Numbered from the stretch's first letter, positions 35,102 to 44,139 are shown. The stretch: 64,000 bases of DNA from CAVVKW01 sp963749035 (GCA_963749035.1 CAVVKW010000002.1:1054001-1118000), one strand, 5' to 3'. Notes: generated by a model not told the origin, from the letters alone. Program-made: numbers and translations.

Positions 35102-36547
35102 CTAGGCCGCCAGGCGCGCGGAACCGCCGGCCAGGCTCTGGTAGAGCGAAGCGTAGCGCGACGCTGTGGCGGTCCACGAAAAGTCGAGACTCATCGCGCG
35201 AGTGGTCAGGGTCTTCCACTCGTCCTTATCGCGAAAAACGGTGGTTGCGAACCGCATGATGTCGGCGACGGCATCCGCGTTGCGGGCGTTAAAGGTGAAG
35301 CCCAAACTCGACTGACTGCCGGGTCGGTAGGCTGGCGTGAGCGAGGCGATCCCGCCGCAGGTGAGGCTTACGGGAATCACCCCGTAACGGAGTGCCTTTT
35401 GGAGGACGTCGGCAGACGCTGCAATGGGATCGGCGGAAAGAAGGATGTCCGACCCGGCCAAGGCGAGGCGGAGGGTTTTTTCGTCGGCTTCCGGGATCCA
35501 AGTCAATCTTCCGGCGTGCTTGCGAACGGCGTATTGAAGGTCGGCTAGGTTGCTATCGTCGACCGGCCCCAGAATGACGATCCGCGCTCCGGATTCAATG
35601 ATCCGATCAATCGCCGGGAGGAGAGCCGGCATCCCGTCGAGTGTCATGGCCTCGGTCGCGACCAGAACGAGCGGGGCGTTGGCTTCGATGGCGAGGTCGG
35701 CTTTGGCGAGCCAAGCTTTGCGGTTCGCGATTTTGCCTTCGGGTGCTTTGTATTTTTTTGCAATGGAGGAATCCGCGGCCGGGTTCCAGAGCGAGGTGTC
35801 GAGACCGGGCGCGATGCCCTCGATCTTGCCGGCCTTCTCGCGGGTGACCGGATCGAGTCCGCTTCCCCCGGCGGGCGTCTGGATTTCGGAGACAAAACGC
35901 GGACCCGGAACGACGACCGCGTTCGCGGCCAGCATACCGCCCTTGAGGTAGTTCAGGCTCCCGAAGTATTCGAGACCGCGGGCGGAAAAATATTCGCCGG
36001 GGAGGTTGGTGAGTCCAAAGTCGTAACTCCAGAAGTTGCCCTGGTATTCGAGGTTTTCGGCGACGAGAACCGTCGGAATCCCGAGACGTTGGTGGGCGGC
36101 GAAAACGGGAACGAGCGCAGCCTGCCAGTTGTGGGCCTGAATGACGTCCGGGGCGGGGTCCATCCGTTTGGCGAGCTCGATTACCGCTTTCGCGAAAAAC
36201 GCGAAGCGTGCGGAGTTATCCTGGTAGTCACGCCCGTCGGCACCGTAGATGCCGGACCGATCAAAGAATTCATCCCGTTCGACGAAGAAGATCTGGACGC
36301 CGTCCGACGTCCGGGCCTCGCGGATCTCGCAAGTGAGGTTGTTGCTGCCAATGGGAATCGAGAATTTTGCGCCCGTGCGTTTGGGGGCGCGGCTCTTGGT
36401 CTCGCGGGCAGTTCGGTAGAACGGGATCGCCACGCTGACGTCGTGACCTTGCGCGCGGAGCTCGGTGACGAGAGAGCTGACGGATTCCCCGAAGGCCCCG
36501 GTGCTGGCGTAGGGTTCGAGTTCGCTCGCGGCCAAAAGGATGTTCAT
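35102..36547 (-). CDS. Glycogen synthase-like GT5 protein with degenerate active site
   Basis: This protein has the length (481 aa) and fold markers of bacterial GlgA: ILLAASELEPYASTGAFGES at the start, the donor-side His in VIQAHNWQAALVP, the acceptor region LEYQGNFW, and the linker GIAPGLDTSLWNPAAD. However, key catalytic residues are replaced. The ADP-glucose Lys of the KTGGL motif is Ser (STGAFG, residue 15). The Arg and Lys of the second-domain R-x4-K motif are absent (ATEAMTLDGM). The catalytic Glu of the PSRFEPCG motif is missing (LSADPIAASAD). It is therefore either a pseudoenzyme or an enzyme with changed chemistry. Confidence 0.8.
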   Translation of the reverse strand: MNILLAASELEPYASTGAFGESVSSLVTELRAQGHDVSVAIPFYRTARETKSRAPKRTGAKFSIPIGSNNLTCEIREARTSDGVQIFFVERDEFFDRSGIYGADGRDYQDNSARFAFFAKAVIELAKRMDPAPDVIQAHNWQAALVPVFAAHQRLGIPTVLVAENLEYQGNFWSYDFGLTNLPGEYFSARGLEYFGSLNYLKGGMLAANAVVVPGPRFVSEIQTPAGGSGLDPVTREKAGKIEGIAPGLDTSLWNPAADSSIAKKYKAPEGKIANRKAWLAKADLAIEANAPLVLVATEAMTLDGMPALLPAIDRIIESGARIVILGPVDDSNLADLQYAVRKHAGRLTWIPEADEKTLRLALAGSDILLSADPIAASADVLQKALRYGVIPVSLTCGGIASLTPAYRPGSQSSLGFTFNARNADAVADIMRFATTVFRDKDEWKTLTTRAMSLDFSWTATASRYASLYQSLAGGSARLAA

Positions 36548-36647
36548 CGGCGGAGGTTACCACCGGAAAGGGGCGAGTGAAAATGGCGGAATCGCGCGAA
36601 GCGAGAGTTGCAATTGTTGGTAAGAGAATTATGATTCACGGCTCAAC

Positions 36648-36739
36648 GGATGGGTGGCTGAGCCCGGTCGAAGGCACTCGACTCGAAATCGAGCGTGGCA
36701 GCGATGTCACCGTGGGTTCGAATCCCACCCCATCCGCCA
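36648..36739 (+). tRNA. tRNA-Ser (anticodon CGA)
   Basis: This is a type II tRNA. The acceptor stem GGATGGG pairs with CCCATCC, and the D arm is GGCTGAGCCCGGTCGAAGGC. The anticodon stem-loop CTCGA-CTCGAAA-TCGAG gives CGA. A long variable arm (GTGGCAGCGATGTCAC) and the T arm GTGGG-TTCGAAT-CCCAC follow. The discriminator is G at 36736, and CCA is encoded (36737-36739). The T-arm and 3' end are repeated further downstream. Confidence 0.95.
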
Positions 36740-36989
36740 CCCCTCCTCGTTATGGAAAACCTTCCTTGGGGTGGGGTTCGAACCCACGCTCGATGAGAGG
36801 TTCGATTCGGAGCGCAGCGGAGAAAGCCTTGGCCCTGCAAGGCAATCCCACCCCATCCGCCACCCCTCCTCGTTATGGAAAACCTTCCTTGGGGTGGGGT
36901 TCGAACCCACGCTCGATGAGAGGTTCGATTCGGAGCGCAGCGGAGAAAGCCTTGGCCCTGCAAGGCAATCCCACCCCATCCGCCACCCC
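36721..36989. repeat. 123 bp tandem repeat seeded on the tRNA-Ser 3' end
   Basis: Two complete 123 bp units (starting at 36721 and 36844) and the first 23 bases of a third (36967) run directly from the tRNA-Ser gene. Each unit begins with the tRNA 3' end (AATCCCACCCCATCCGCCAC). It also contains a reverse copy of the T-arm (GGGGTGGGGTTCGAACCCAC at about 36769 and 36892). The tRNA T-arm at 36711-36731 and the reverse copy match at 20 of 21 positions and could pair. The unit is divisible by three, so both strands stay open, but no protein is likely. Confidence 0.8.
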
Positions 36990-37039
36990 GGAAAAATCAG
37001 TTTGGGTGAAAGACGAACTCCGGGTTGAATGCGGGTCGC

Positions 37040-37837
37040 ATGAATCGTTCTCAAATTGCTGCTCAGCTCTACACCTGCCGCGATCTTCTGAAGACGCCTT
37101 CTGGCATCGCGAAAACCCTCCGTCGACTCCGCGACGTTGGATACACTGCGGTCGAGGTTGCTGGGCTGGGTCCGATCTCCGACCAGGAACTCGCGAAGAT
37201 CCTCGACGCCGAGGGGCTGACAGTTTGCTCGGCGCACGCGGACGGCGACAAGCTGCTGAGCGATCCAGCGGCGGTGGTGCAAAAACTCAAGATCCTCAAT
37301 TGCGGCCTGACGGCATATCCCTATCCGGCCGGATTTGACCTGACGGATTCGTCGAGCGTCGGTGAACTGATTAAAAAGCTGGACGCTGCCGGGGCTCATC
37401 TGGCGGCGGAAGGCGTGACGCTGACGTATCACAATCACGCGATGGAGTTTCTCAAAACGGATGGCGTGACCGTTCTGGATCGGATCTACGGCGAGACGGA
37501 TCGCGCGAATCTACAGGCGGAGCTGGACACCTATTGGATCCACTACGGAGGGGGTGAGAACGCCGCTTGGTGCCGCAAGCTCGACGGGCGTCTTCCGATT
37601 ATGCACCTCAAGGATTACGGCTTCACCGCAGCGAACAAACCGACGTATTGCGAACTCGGTGCCGGCACGCTTGATTTTTCGGCCATCGTCGCAGCCGCGG
37701 AAGCGGCGGGTTGCCGCTGGTTTGTCGTCGAACAGGACGAGACGCCGGGTGACCCGGTGGACTCGCTTCGCCAGAGCTTCGACCACCTCACGAGCACCAT
37801 CTGCGGTTCGTCGGATAGCGAGCTGGGGTTCTCGTAA
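37040..37837 (+). CDS. Sugar phosphate isomerase/epimerase, TIM barrel
   Basis: This 265 aa protein belongs to the xylose-isomerase-like AP endonuclease family 2. It has RRLRDVGYTAVEVAGLG, the metal-site region TLTYHNHAMEF, the Asp in AELDTYWIHYGG, MHLKDYGF, CELGAGTLDF and a final Glu in FVVEQDE. These residues fit a divalent-metal isomerase. The ATG at 37040 is preferred to a TTG five codons upstream. The substrate is probably a cyclic polyol or keto-sugar, as in IolE- or IolI-like enzymes, but cannot be fixed. Confidence 0.87.
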   Translation: MNRSQIAAQLYTCRDLLKTPSGIAKTLRRLRDVGYTAVEVAGLGPISDQELAKILDAEGLTVCSAHADGDKLLSDPAAVVQKLKILNCGLTAYPYPAGFDLTDSSSVGELIKKLDAAGAHLAAEGVTLTYHNHAMEFLKTDGVTVLDRIYGETDRANLQAELDTYWIHYGGGENAAWCRKLDGRLPIMHLKDYGFTAANKPTYCELGAGTLDFSAIVAAAEAAGCRWFVVEQDETPGDPVDSLRQSFDHLTSTICGSSDSELGFS

Positions 37838-37898
37838 GAGCTGCGCACGAAGCGCCTTGCAGTGTGGGTCGACCCTGCTACCCTCCCCGGCCCCTGTT

Positions 37899-38777
37899 AT
37901 GAGCGAGAAAAAACTCACCATCGGTCTGCCGTCGGGCAGTCTTTTCGACGCCACGCTGGCCCTTTTCGACAAGGCTGGCTACACGATTTCGGGTTCGAAG
38001 CGGTCGTATAAGCCGTCCATCGACGATCCTGAACTCGAGGTTCGCCTGCTGCGCGCGCAGGAAATGAGCCGTTACGTCGAGGACGGGTTTCTCGACTGCG
38101 GTATCACGGGGAAGGATTGGGTCGCTGAAAATGAGTCTGACGTCGAGGCCCTGTTCGAGTTGCCCTACAGCAAGGTCAGCGCGAACCCGACCCGTTGGGT
38201 GCTGGTCGTCCCAGACGCATCACCGATCCGCAAAGTTTCCGATCTCGCCGGGAAGCGAATCGCCACCGAAGCGGTCGGGCTAACGACACGTTATTTCGAA
38301 AAAGAGGGCGTGGACGTGAAGGTGGAATTTTCCTGGGGAGCAACCGAGGTGAAGGTGCCGGATCTGGTCGATGCGATCGTCGACATCACGGAGACCGGAA
38401 ATTCGCTCCGTGCCAACAATCTCCGGATCGTTTCAACGCTGATGGAATCGTTCCCGGTTTTCATCGCGAACCGCGCTTCGGCGCGCGATAGTTGGAAGCG
38501 CGAAAAAATGCGAACCCTCCAGCTGTTGCTCGACGGAGCACTGACGGCGAGGGACTTGGTCGGCCTGAAGATGAATCTGCCGGAAGAATCTTTGAACAAT
38601 TTACTTGAGACTTTGCCTTCTTTGAGGAACCCTACAGTTTCGCCCCTGGCTCACGACGGATGGGTGGCGGTCGAAACGGTGCTCGATGAGAAGACCGTCC
38701 GGGAAATGATTCCGAGGCTCAAAGCCTTGGGAGCCGAAGGAATCATCGAATATCCGCTCAACAAAGTGGTCTACTAA
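37899..38777 (+). CDS. hisG: ATP phosphoribosyltransferase, long form
   Basis: This enzyme catalyses the first step of histidine biosynthesis, joining ATP and PRPP. The 292 aa long form has KLTIGLPSGSLFDATLALF at the start, the active-site loop DAIVDITETGNSLRANNLRI with the PRPP site, and a C-terminal ACT-like regulatory domain (about 220-292), so it does not need HisZ and is likely histidine-inhibited. The frame upstream to 37554 is shadow of the previous gene; the ATG at 37899 matches the family start. No other his genes are near. Confidence 0.95.
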   Translation: MSEKKLTIGLPSGSLFDATLALFDKAGYTISGSKRSYKPSIDDPELEVRLLRAQEMSRYVEDGFLDCGITGKDWVAENESDVEALFELPYSKVSANPTRWVLVVPDASPIRKVSDLAGKRIATEAVGLTTRYFEKEGVDVKVEFSWGATEVKVPDLVDAIVDITETGNSLRANNLRIVSTLMESFPVFIANRASARDSWKREKMRTLQLLLDGALTARDLVGLKMNLPEESLNNLLETLPSLRNPTVSPLAHDGWVAVETVLDEKTVREMIPRLKALGAEGIIEYPLNKVVY

Positions 38778-38788
38778 TCAGTATCTAA

Positions 38789-38893
38789 ATGGGTTCGCTC
38801 AAAAAAACACGAAAAGCAAAAATTGCGAAGCACAAGCGTCGCAAGCGGATGAAAGCCAATCGCCACAAGAAGCGGTTGCGCTACAAGTCCTAG
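38789..38893 (+). CDS. AURKAIP1/COX24-like short basic protein
   Basis: A 34-codon gene starts at the ATG 38789: MGSLKKTRKAKIAKHKRRKR, then MKANRHKKRLRYKS. It is made mostly of Lys and Arg, with the KHKRRKRMKANRHKKR core of the AURKAIP1/COX24 (DUF1713-like) family, which is associated with ribosomes. The gene is 11 bases after hisG and 16 before the TPR gene, and was probably missed by length cut-offs. A role as small ribosomal protein is inferred from the family (mitochondrial mS38). Confidence 0.85.
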   Translation: MGSLKKTRKAKIAKHKRRKRMKANRHKKRLRYKS

Positions 38894-38909
38894 CGACTAT
38901 CGTTCCCGG

Positions 38910-40673
38910 ATGAAGACGGGATCGGCGCTAAAAATCGCTTCGCTCCGCGGGATTCTCGCTGGAGCAGCGGTTTTTTTGTGCGTACCCGCCGCCCCGGTCT
39001 TCGCCGAGGCGGCTGAGCCTGGCCTATCGTCCGACTATCTGCTCGACGAGGGGCAGCGCGCGCCGAAGCGTGCGAAACTAAATTCCAAGGCTGAGCGGCA
39101 GGCGGAGGCGATGGCTCGGTTCATCACCGGGATGTTCATCGAGGAAAGCGACGGGCCCGAGGAGGCGCTCGCCGATTACCGGCGCGTCCTCACGATCGAT
39201 CCGGGTTTTACGACTTTGGCAGTCGACGTCGCGTATGATTATCTTCGCCGAGGTGAATCGGCCGAGGCGATTGGCGTTCTCAAGGATGCCGTCAAGGCAA
39301 AGCCGGAAGATCCGGCACCGGCGCTGGCGCTGTCTTCGATCTATTTGCGGCATCTGAGGAAAACGGATTTCGCGACGAAGTATGCAGAGATGGCGATCGA
39401 AGCCGCGCCGCGAGAATTTGGTGGCTACGAGGCGCTGTGGGAGATCGGTCAGTCTCAGGGCGACCGTGAGCTGTCGATGAAGGCACTCGATCGGGCTGCG
39501 GAGAGTGACAGTGAAGAAACGCGGTTCTGGTTGTCTCTGGCCGATTTCTATTCGTCATCGACGCCGGGTGACGCGTTTCTCGATGACGAATTGCTACCCC
39601 GGATCGGGACCGCGATGGCGCGCGCGATCGACACCGCCGGTGAGGACGCCGAGAGTCTGGCGCGGGTCGGGGATTTTTACTTGATTCATCAGCAATACGA
39701 GCCAGCGGTCGGGATCTACCGGCGGGCGGAAGAGGTGAACTCGATGTTGCCGAAGATTCAGGAGAAGCTTGCTAGCAGCTTGATGGAGACCGGGCGGACG
39801 GACGAAGCGATCCCGGTCTTCGAGAAAGTGATTTTGCGCAACCCGCTCGACCTTGCGGCTTACGACCAGCTCCGGCAGCTCTACATTGATCGCGAGGAGT
39901 ATTCCAAGGCGTTGGCTTGCGTGGAACAAGCACTGATCATCGATAAGACGAACGGCTTCCTCTACGACCAATTGGTGAAGTTGCTCATGATGACGGGCGA
40001 GTTCGACCGTGCCGCGGACCGTTTGGCGAAAGCGCGGGAATTGTTCCCGCAATCCCCGGCGTTCACCTACCTCCACGCGCGGGCATTGAGCCTGGCCGAA
40101 CGCCATGACGAAGCGATGGCTGCGTTTGAAACCGCTTTGGTCGAAGCCAGCTCGGGGGCCCCGGAGTTGCTCGGGATGGAATTTTACCTGGAATACGGGA
40201 TCGCCGCAGACATGGCGGGCCGGACAAACAAGGCGGACGAACTCCTTCGGCACGCCATCGAGCTGGATCCGGACAACGCTGCGGTTGCCTACAACGCGCT
40301 GGGTTACATGTGGGTCGAGCGGGGCGAGAAACTTGACGAAGCCGAGCAGTTGATCCGACGGGCTCTGACCATGGAGCCGAACAACGCGGCGTTCATCGAT
40401 AGCCTCGGTTGGCTATACTACAAGAAGGGCCGGTATGAGCAGGCGCTCGAGGAATTGTTGAAAGCGTCCCGGACCATCGATCCACCGGATGCCGTGGTTT
40501 ACGATCACGTCGCGGACGCCTATTCGGCTCTTAACCGGACGGCTGAAGCGATGCTGTATTGGAAGAAGGCACTCGAGCTCGACGAGGGCAACGACGAGAT
40601 CATTGCAAAGATCGATGCGCTGTCTGATCAGTTGGTCCGGCAGCCGCCTGCGGGCGGCGCGACACCTGAGTAG
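38910..40673 (+). CDS. Secreted or periplasmic tetratricopeptide repeat protein
   Basis: This 587 aa protein has a signal peptide (ILAGAAVFLCVPAAPVFAEA) and then about 12 TPR or TPR-like helical pairs, such as ALADYRRVLTIDPGFTTLAV, AYDQLRQLYIDREEYSKALA and AFIDSLGWLYYKKGRYEQAL. The last repeats have the canonical W/L/G/Y/A/F/A/P spacing. TPR proteins of this kind scaffold complexes in the periplasm or at the outer membrane. No partner can be named. It lies after the COX24-like gene. The 214 bases that follow (40674-40887) hold nothing I can identify. Confidence 0.88.
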   Translation: MKTGSALKIASLRGILAGAAVFLCVPAAPVFAEAAEPGLSSDYLLDEGQRAPKRAKLNSKAERQAEAMARFITGMFIEESDGPEEALADYRRVLTIDPGFTTLAVDVAYDYLRRGESAEAIGVLKDAVKAKPEDPAPALALSSIYLRHLRKTDFATKYAEMAIEAAPREFGGYEALWEIGQSQGDRELSMKALDRAAESDSEETRFWLSLADFYSSSTPGDAFLDDELLPRIGTAMARAIDTAGEDAESLARVGDFYLIHQQYEPAVGIYRRAEEVNSMLPKIQEKLASSLMETGRTDEAIPVFEKVILRNPLDLAAYDQLRQLYIDREEYSKALACVEQALIIDKTNGFLYDQLVKLLMMTGEFDRAADRLAKARELFPQSPAFTYLHARALSLAERHDEAMAAFETALVEASSGAPELLGMEFYLEYGIAADMAGRTNKADELLRHAIELDPDNAAVAYNALGYMWVERGEKLDEAEQLIRRALTMEPNNAAFIDSLGWLYYKKGRYEQALEELLKASRTIDPPDAVVYDHVADAYSALNRTAEAMLYWKKALELDEGNDEIIAKIDALSDQLVRQPPAGGATPE

Positions 40674-40887
40674 TGCTTCGGTGTGGCCGGGGCTCCCTCG
40701 CGTTTGTGGTCATTGCTGCCTTGGGTAGGTTTGACGAACTTCGATTTGCTGCCGCTTCGCGAGGCGGTCAGGGACCTCGGTGGATCCAGAGATCGCCGTC
40801 GCGCGGCCCGGAGGTCCACGCGGCTACCGAGCTTCAGGAGGTTTCGGTCGGAATTCGCGAGCTCCGGCTGTCGCTTGGATTCTGGGC

Positions 40888-41766
40888 TCAGCCGACGAAT
40901 TCCAGTTCGGTCGGCTTGGGGATGAGTCCGGCGGCGTGGCCTTCGTCGAGGAACTGACGGATCGCGCTGCGGCCGGCGTCACCGTAGTCGAGGGTGTAGT
41001 CGTTCACGTACATCCCGATGAATTCGTCGGCGAGCGGGGTGTCCATGCCGCGAGCGTGCGACATGCTGTGGGCCACGGCGGGGACGCGGTTTTCCAAACC
41101 GTAGCGAATGCTTTCGTGAAGGATCTCGGAGAGCTCGGCCTGAACCTCGGACGGGATGTCCTTGCGGATGACGTTGCCGCCGAGGGGGAGCGGGAGGCCC
41201 GTGCGGTCTTTCCACCATTCTCCGAGATCGACGACCTTGTCGAAGCCGTCACGGGAGTAGGTTAATTGTCCCTCGTGGATGATGACACCGGCGTCCACCT
41301 TTCCGGAGCGGACGGCGTCGAAAATTTCGTCAAATGGAACAACCTCGTAGTTGCTCATTTTGCCGAGGAGAAGCTGCGCGGACAGGAAGGCGCTGGTCAT
41401 CTCGCCGGGGATGGCGATTTTCTTCGAGCGCAGCCAGTCTTTCCGTTCTTCGAGCGTCGCCGTCTGGGCCGGGCCGGTTCCGGTATTGACGATGAACATC
41501 GGGCCGTAGCCGTCGCCCATGCTCGCTCCGCTGGCGAGGAGGGCATACTTATCGAGGACGTAGGCGAGTGAGTGAATCGAGACGGCCGTAATGTGGAGTT
41601 CGCCGCGGGTCGCGCGCTCGTTGAGGGTCTGAATATCCTGGAGGGTGTGCTCGAAGCGGTAGCCGCGAAGATCGATCTTTTCTTCGGCCATCGCGTAGAA
41701 CATGAAGGCGTCGTCGGGGTCGGGCGAGTGGCCGAGGGTCAGCGGGGTGGATTTCCAATTGGTCAT
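40888..41766 (-). CDS. MqnD-like menaquinone biosynthesis protein (futalosine pathway)
   Basis: This 292 aa protein has the periplasmic-binding-protein fold of MqnA/MqnD enzymes. It opens LTLGHSPDPDDAFMFYAMAE, comparable with the SPCPNDTF motif of MqnD. It continues with the family IQTLNERATRGELHITAVSI, LGGNVIRKD and DEFIGMYVNDYTLDYG. MqnD makes 1,4-dihydroxy-6-naphthoate from cyclic de-hypoxanthine futalosine. The subgroup seen here is often annotated only as menaquinone biosynthesis family, so the reaction is probable, not certain. The frame to 42495 is pyrD shadow; the ATG at 41766 gives normal length. Confidence 0.83.
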   Translation of the reverse strand: MTNWKSTPLTLGHSPDPDDAFMFYAMAEEKIDLRGYRFEHTLQDIQTLNERATRGELHITAVSIHSLAYVLDKYALLASGASMGDGYGPMFIVNTGTGPAQTATLEERKDWLRSKKIAIPGEMTSAFLSAQLLLGKMSNYEVVPFDEIFDAVRSGKVDAGVIIHEGQLTYSRDGFDKVVDLGEWWKDRTGLPLPLGGNVIRKDIPSEVQAELSEILHESIRYGLENRVPAVAHSMSHARGMDTPLADEFIGMYVNDYTLDYGDAGRSAIRQFLDEGHAAGLIPKPTELEFVG

Positions 41767-41818
41767 AGGGCTGGTGAGGTGGGTGGCGAACTGGACGAGA
41801 GTATGCGGGGTTTGGAAT

Positions 41819-42820
41819 TTAGCCCGATTTCTGGGCGGAGTTGCAGATGTCCCGGATGAGGCCCGGTCCTTTGTAAACGAATCCGGTGTAGATTTGGACG
41901 AGATTCGCGCCCGCTTCGAGACGGTCGCTCCCATCCTCTCCCGACGTGATGCCGCCGGATGCAATGATCGGAAGGCGGGTTCGGGCCCGGAGAGCGAGCA
42001 AAATCTCGTGGGCTCGCTTGGTGATCGGAGTGCCGCTGAGGCCGCCGGTTTCGTCGCGGTCGGGCGGGAGAGCGGAGTGGTCGAGCGAGGTGTTGGTCGC
42101 GACGAATCCGGAAATGCCGGGAATGTCGACGAGCGGATCGAGATCAGCCGCGGCGAGATCCGGTGCGATCTTGACAAAAATCGGCTTCCTCGAATCGACG
42201 CTGCGCAAGGTGTCCATGATCGACCGCAGGGCGTCGACGTGTTGGAGGTCGCGCAGGCCCGGCGTGTTCGGACTGCTGACGTTGACGACGAAGTAATCGC
42301 CGAAAGTCTGGAGCTTCGTGAAACTTTCACGGTAATCGGCCGCGGCGTCGGCGAGTTCGGTGACTTTTGACTTCCCGATGTTGACGCCAACCGGGATCCT
42401 TGGCCAACGGCCAGAATCTCGGAGATGTTCGAGGCGTGCCGCGACGGCGGTCGAGCCGTCGTTGTTAAAACCGAAGCGATTGACGAGCGCGCCAAGCTCC
42501 GGGTAGCGGAAGAGTCGGGGCGTGGGGTTGCCCGGCTGGGGGTGTGCCGTGATGGTTCCTACCTCGATGAAGCCGAACCCGAGAGCCTCCCAAGCTGGAA
42601 GAGCAATCGCGTTCTTGTCCATACCCGCCGCGAGCCCGACGGGATTCCGGAATTGGACGCCGCCGACCTCGCGCTCGAAGCAGGGGGGAGGTCCGAAGGT
42701 GGCGGTGAGAAGACTGGGCGTGCGGCCGCCCGCGCGCAGACCGGCGAGCGCGAGGTCGTGGGCTCGCTCGGGGTCGAGCTGGAAGAGGACCGGCTTGAAG
42801 AGATGGGAATACAGGCTCAT
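41819..42820 (-). CDS. pyrD: Dihydroorotate dehydrogenase (quinone), class 2
   Basis: This membrane-associated flavoenzyme of pyrimidine synthesis has 333 aa and oxidises dihydroorotate with quinone. The N-terminal helical domain (LYSHLFKPVLFQLDPERAHD) is typical for class 2. FMN and substrate residues lie in NPVGLAAGMDKN and in the active-site loop VVNVSSPNTPGLRDLQ with the catalytic Ser. Further motifs are FVATNTSLDH, GGLSGTPI and ASGGITSGEDGSDRLEAGA. Its start overlaps the mnmE stop by 4 bp (ATGA). Confidence 0.95.
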   Translation of the reverse strand: MSLYSHLFKPVLFQLDPERAHDLALAGLRAGGRTPSLLTATFGPPPCFEREVGGVQFRNPVGLAAGMDKNAIALPAWEALGFGFIEVGTITAHPQPGNPTPRLFRYPELGALVNRFGFNNDGSTAVAARLEHLRDSGRWPRIPVGVNIGKSKVTELADAAADYRESFTKLQTFGDYFVVNVSSPNTPGLRDLQHVDALRSIMDTLRSVDSRKPIFVKIAPDLAAADLDPLVDIPGISGFVATNTSLDHSALPPDRDETGGLSGTPITKRAHEILLALRARTRLPIIASGGITSGEDGSDRLEAGANLVQIYTGFVYKGPGLIRDICNSAQKSG

Positions 42821-44139
42821 TTGCCGATGCAGAAGGAACTGAAGATCTTGCCGAGGATGTCTTCGGAGTCAACCCGGCCCACGACGTTACCGACGGCGTC
42901 GAGCGCGGCGTGCAGATCAAGACTGATGAATTCCGGCTCGGTCCCGGTGCGGAGAGCCTCGGCGGCTGCCGCCAACGAATCGGCGGCCAGCGTGAGGCAG
43001 GCTTGATGCCGGGCGTTGATGGCGGCCAGTGAACCGGATTCGTGCGTTGGCGCGACGCGGGCCACCAGTTGATCCACCAGGTCATCCACTCCGGCTCCGG
43101 TGACGCACGAAATGCGGTGCCCGCCAGTATCTCCGTGATCCGAACCAACGTCGGATTTGTTGAGAACGACGAATTCTTCCTCGGTTGCCGGGGGATCGGA
43201 GACACCCTCACCGGAGGCGCCGTCGACGACGCGGACGACGAGATCGGCGCGATCGATGGCGCGGCGGGCTCGATCCACTCCTTCGCGCTCGACGGAGTCG
43301 TCGGTGTCGCGGAGCCCGGCGGTGTCGACGACGCGGAACGGGATCCCCCGCAGGCTGATGGATTCTTCGATCGTGTCGCGGGTCGTTCCCGCCGTCGGGC
43401 TGACGATCGCGCGTTCAAAACCGAGAAGGCGATTCAGAAGACTGGATTTGCCGGCGTTGGGTCGGCCGCAGATGGCGAGCCGAACGCCTTCCCGGAGGAC
43501 ACGGCCTTCGTCGGCGGTTGCGAGGAGGTCGGTGATCTGAGTTCGCGCTTCGTCGAGCTTGGTGAGGAGAAGTTCGCCGGTGTCGGGATCGATGCCTTCC
43601 TCGGGGAAGTCGATGAAAGCTTCGACGTGCGCCGTGATTTCGACGATGGCGTCGCGGATCTGGTTCGTCGCGGCACCGATCCGGCCTTCGAGCTGCTCGG
43701 CGGCGGCGGCGGCGGCGCGGGGGGTCTGGGCGCGGATGAGATCCATCACGGCTTCGGCTTGGGTCAGGTCGAGCTTGCCATTTAGGAAGGCGCGTTGGGT
43801 GAATTCGCCCGGACCGGCACCGGCCGCGCCGGCGGACAGGACGGTCTGCAGAACGCGGGCCGCATTCAAAATTCCCCCGTGGCAACCGATCTCCGCAACG
43901 TCTTCGCCGGTGTAGCTGGCGGGGCCTGGGTAAGTGGTGACGACCACCTGGTCGATGGTGGCACCTTCGCGGTTGACGATCCGTCCGAGGGTGGCCTGCC
44001 GGGGGGCGGGCGGACGGGAGGAGCGAAAAATTCCTTCGAGAACGCTGGACGTATCCGGGCCGGACATCCGGATCAACGCGATCGCGCCCTCGCCCGGCGG
44101 GGTCGAGAGCGCGGCGATGGTTGGATTGAGTCCGGACAC
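42817..44139 (-). CDS. mnmE: tRNA modification GTPase MnmE
   Basis: This GTPase works with MnmG to modify uridine 34 of tRNA. It has 440 aa. The N-terminal folate-binding domain has TIAALSTPPGEGAIALIRMS and HGGILNAARVLQ-like helix. The helical domain carries the G domain insert: G1 ICGRPNAGKSSLLN, K-loop and G2 TAGTTRDTIEE, G3 DTAGLRDTDD, G4 LNKSD. The end FSSFCIGK carries the functional Cys. It forms a coupled pair with pyrD. Confidence 0.95.
   Translation of the reverse strand: MSGLNPTIAALSTPPGEGAIALIRMSGPDTSSVLEGIFRSSRPPAPRQATLGRIVNREGATIDQVVVTTYPGPASYTGEDVAEIGCHGGILNAARVLQTVLSAGAAGAGPGEFTQRAFLNGKLDLTQAEAVMDLIRAQTPRAAAAAAEQLEGRIGAATNQIRDAIVEITAHVEAFIDFPEEGIDPDTGELLLTKLDEARTQITDLLATADEGRVLREGVRLAICGRPNAGKSSLLNRLLGFERAIVSPTAGTTRDTIEESISLRGIPFRVVDTAGLRDTDDSVEREGVDRARRAIDRADLVVRVVDGASGEGVSDPPATEEEFVVLNKSDVGSDHGDTGGHRISCVTGAGVDDLVDQLVARVAPTHESGSLAAINARHQACLTLAADSLAAAAEALRTGTEPEFISLDLHAALDAVGNVVGRVDSEDILGKIFSSFCIGK

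Noticed and set aside
36721..36989. CRISPR array
   Set aside because: The repeat is a 123 bp direct tandem unit with no spacers, no short palindromic repeat and no cas genes.
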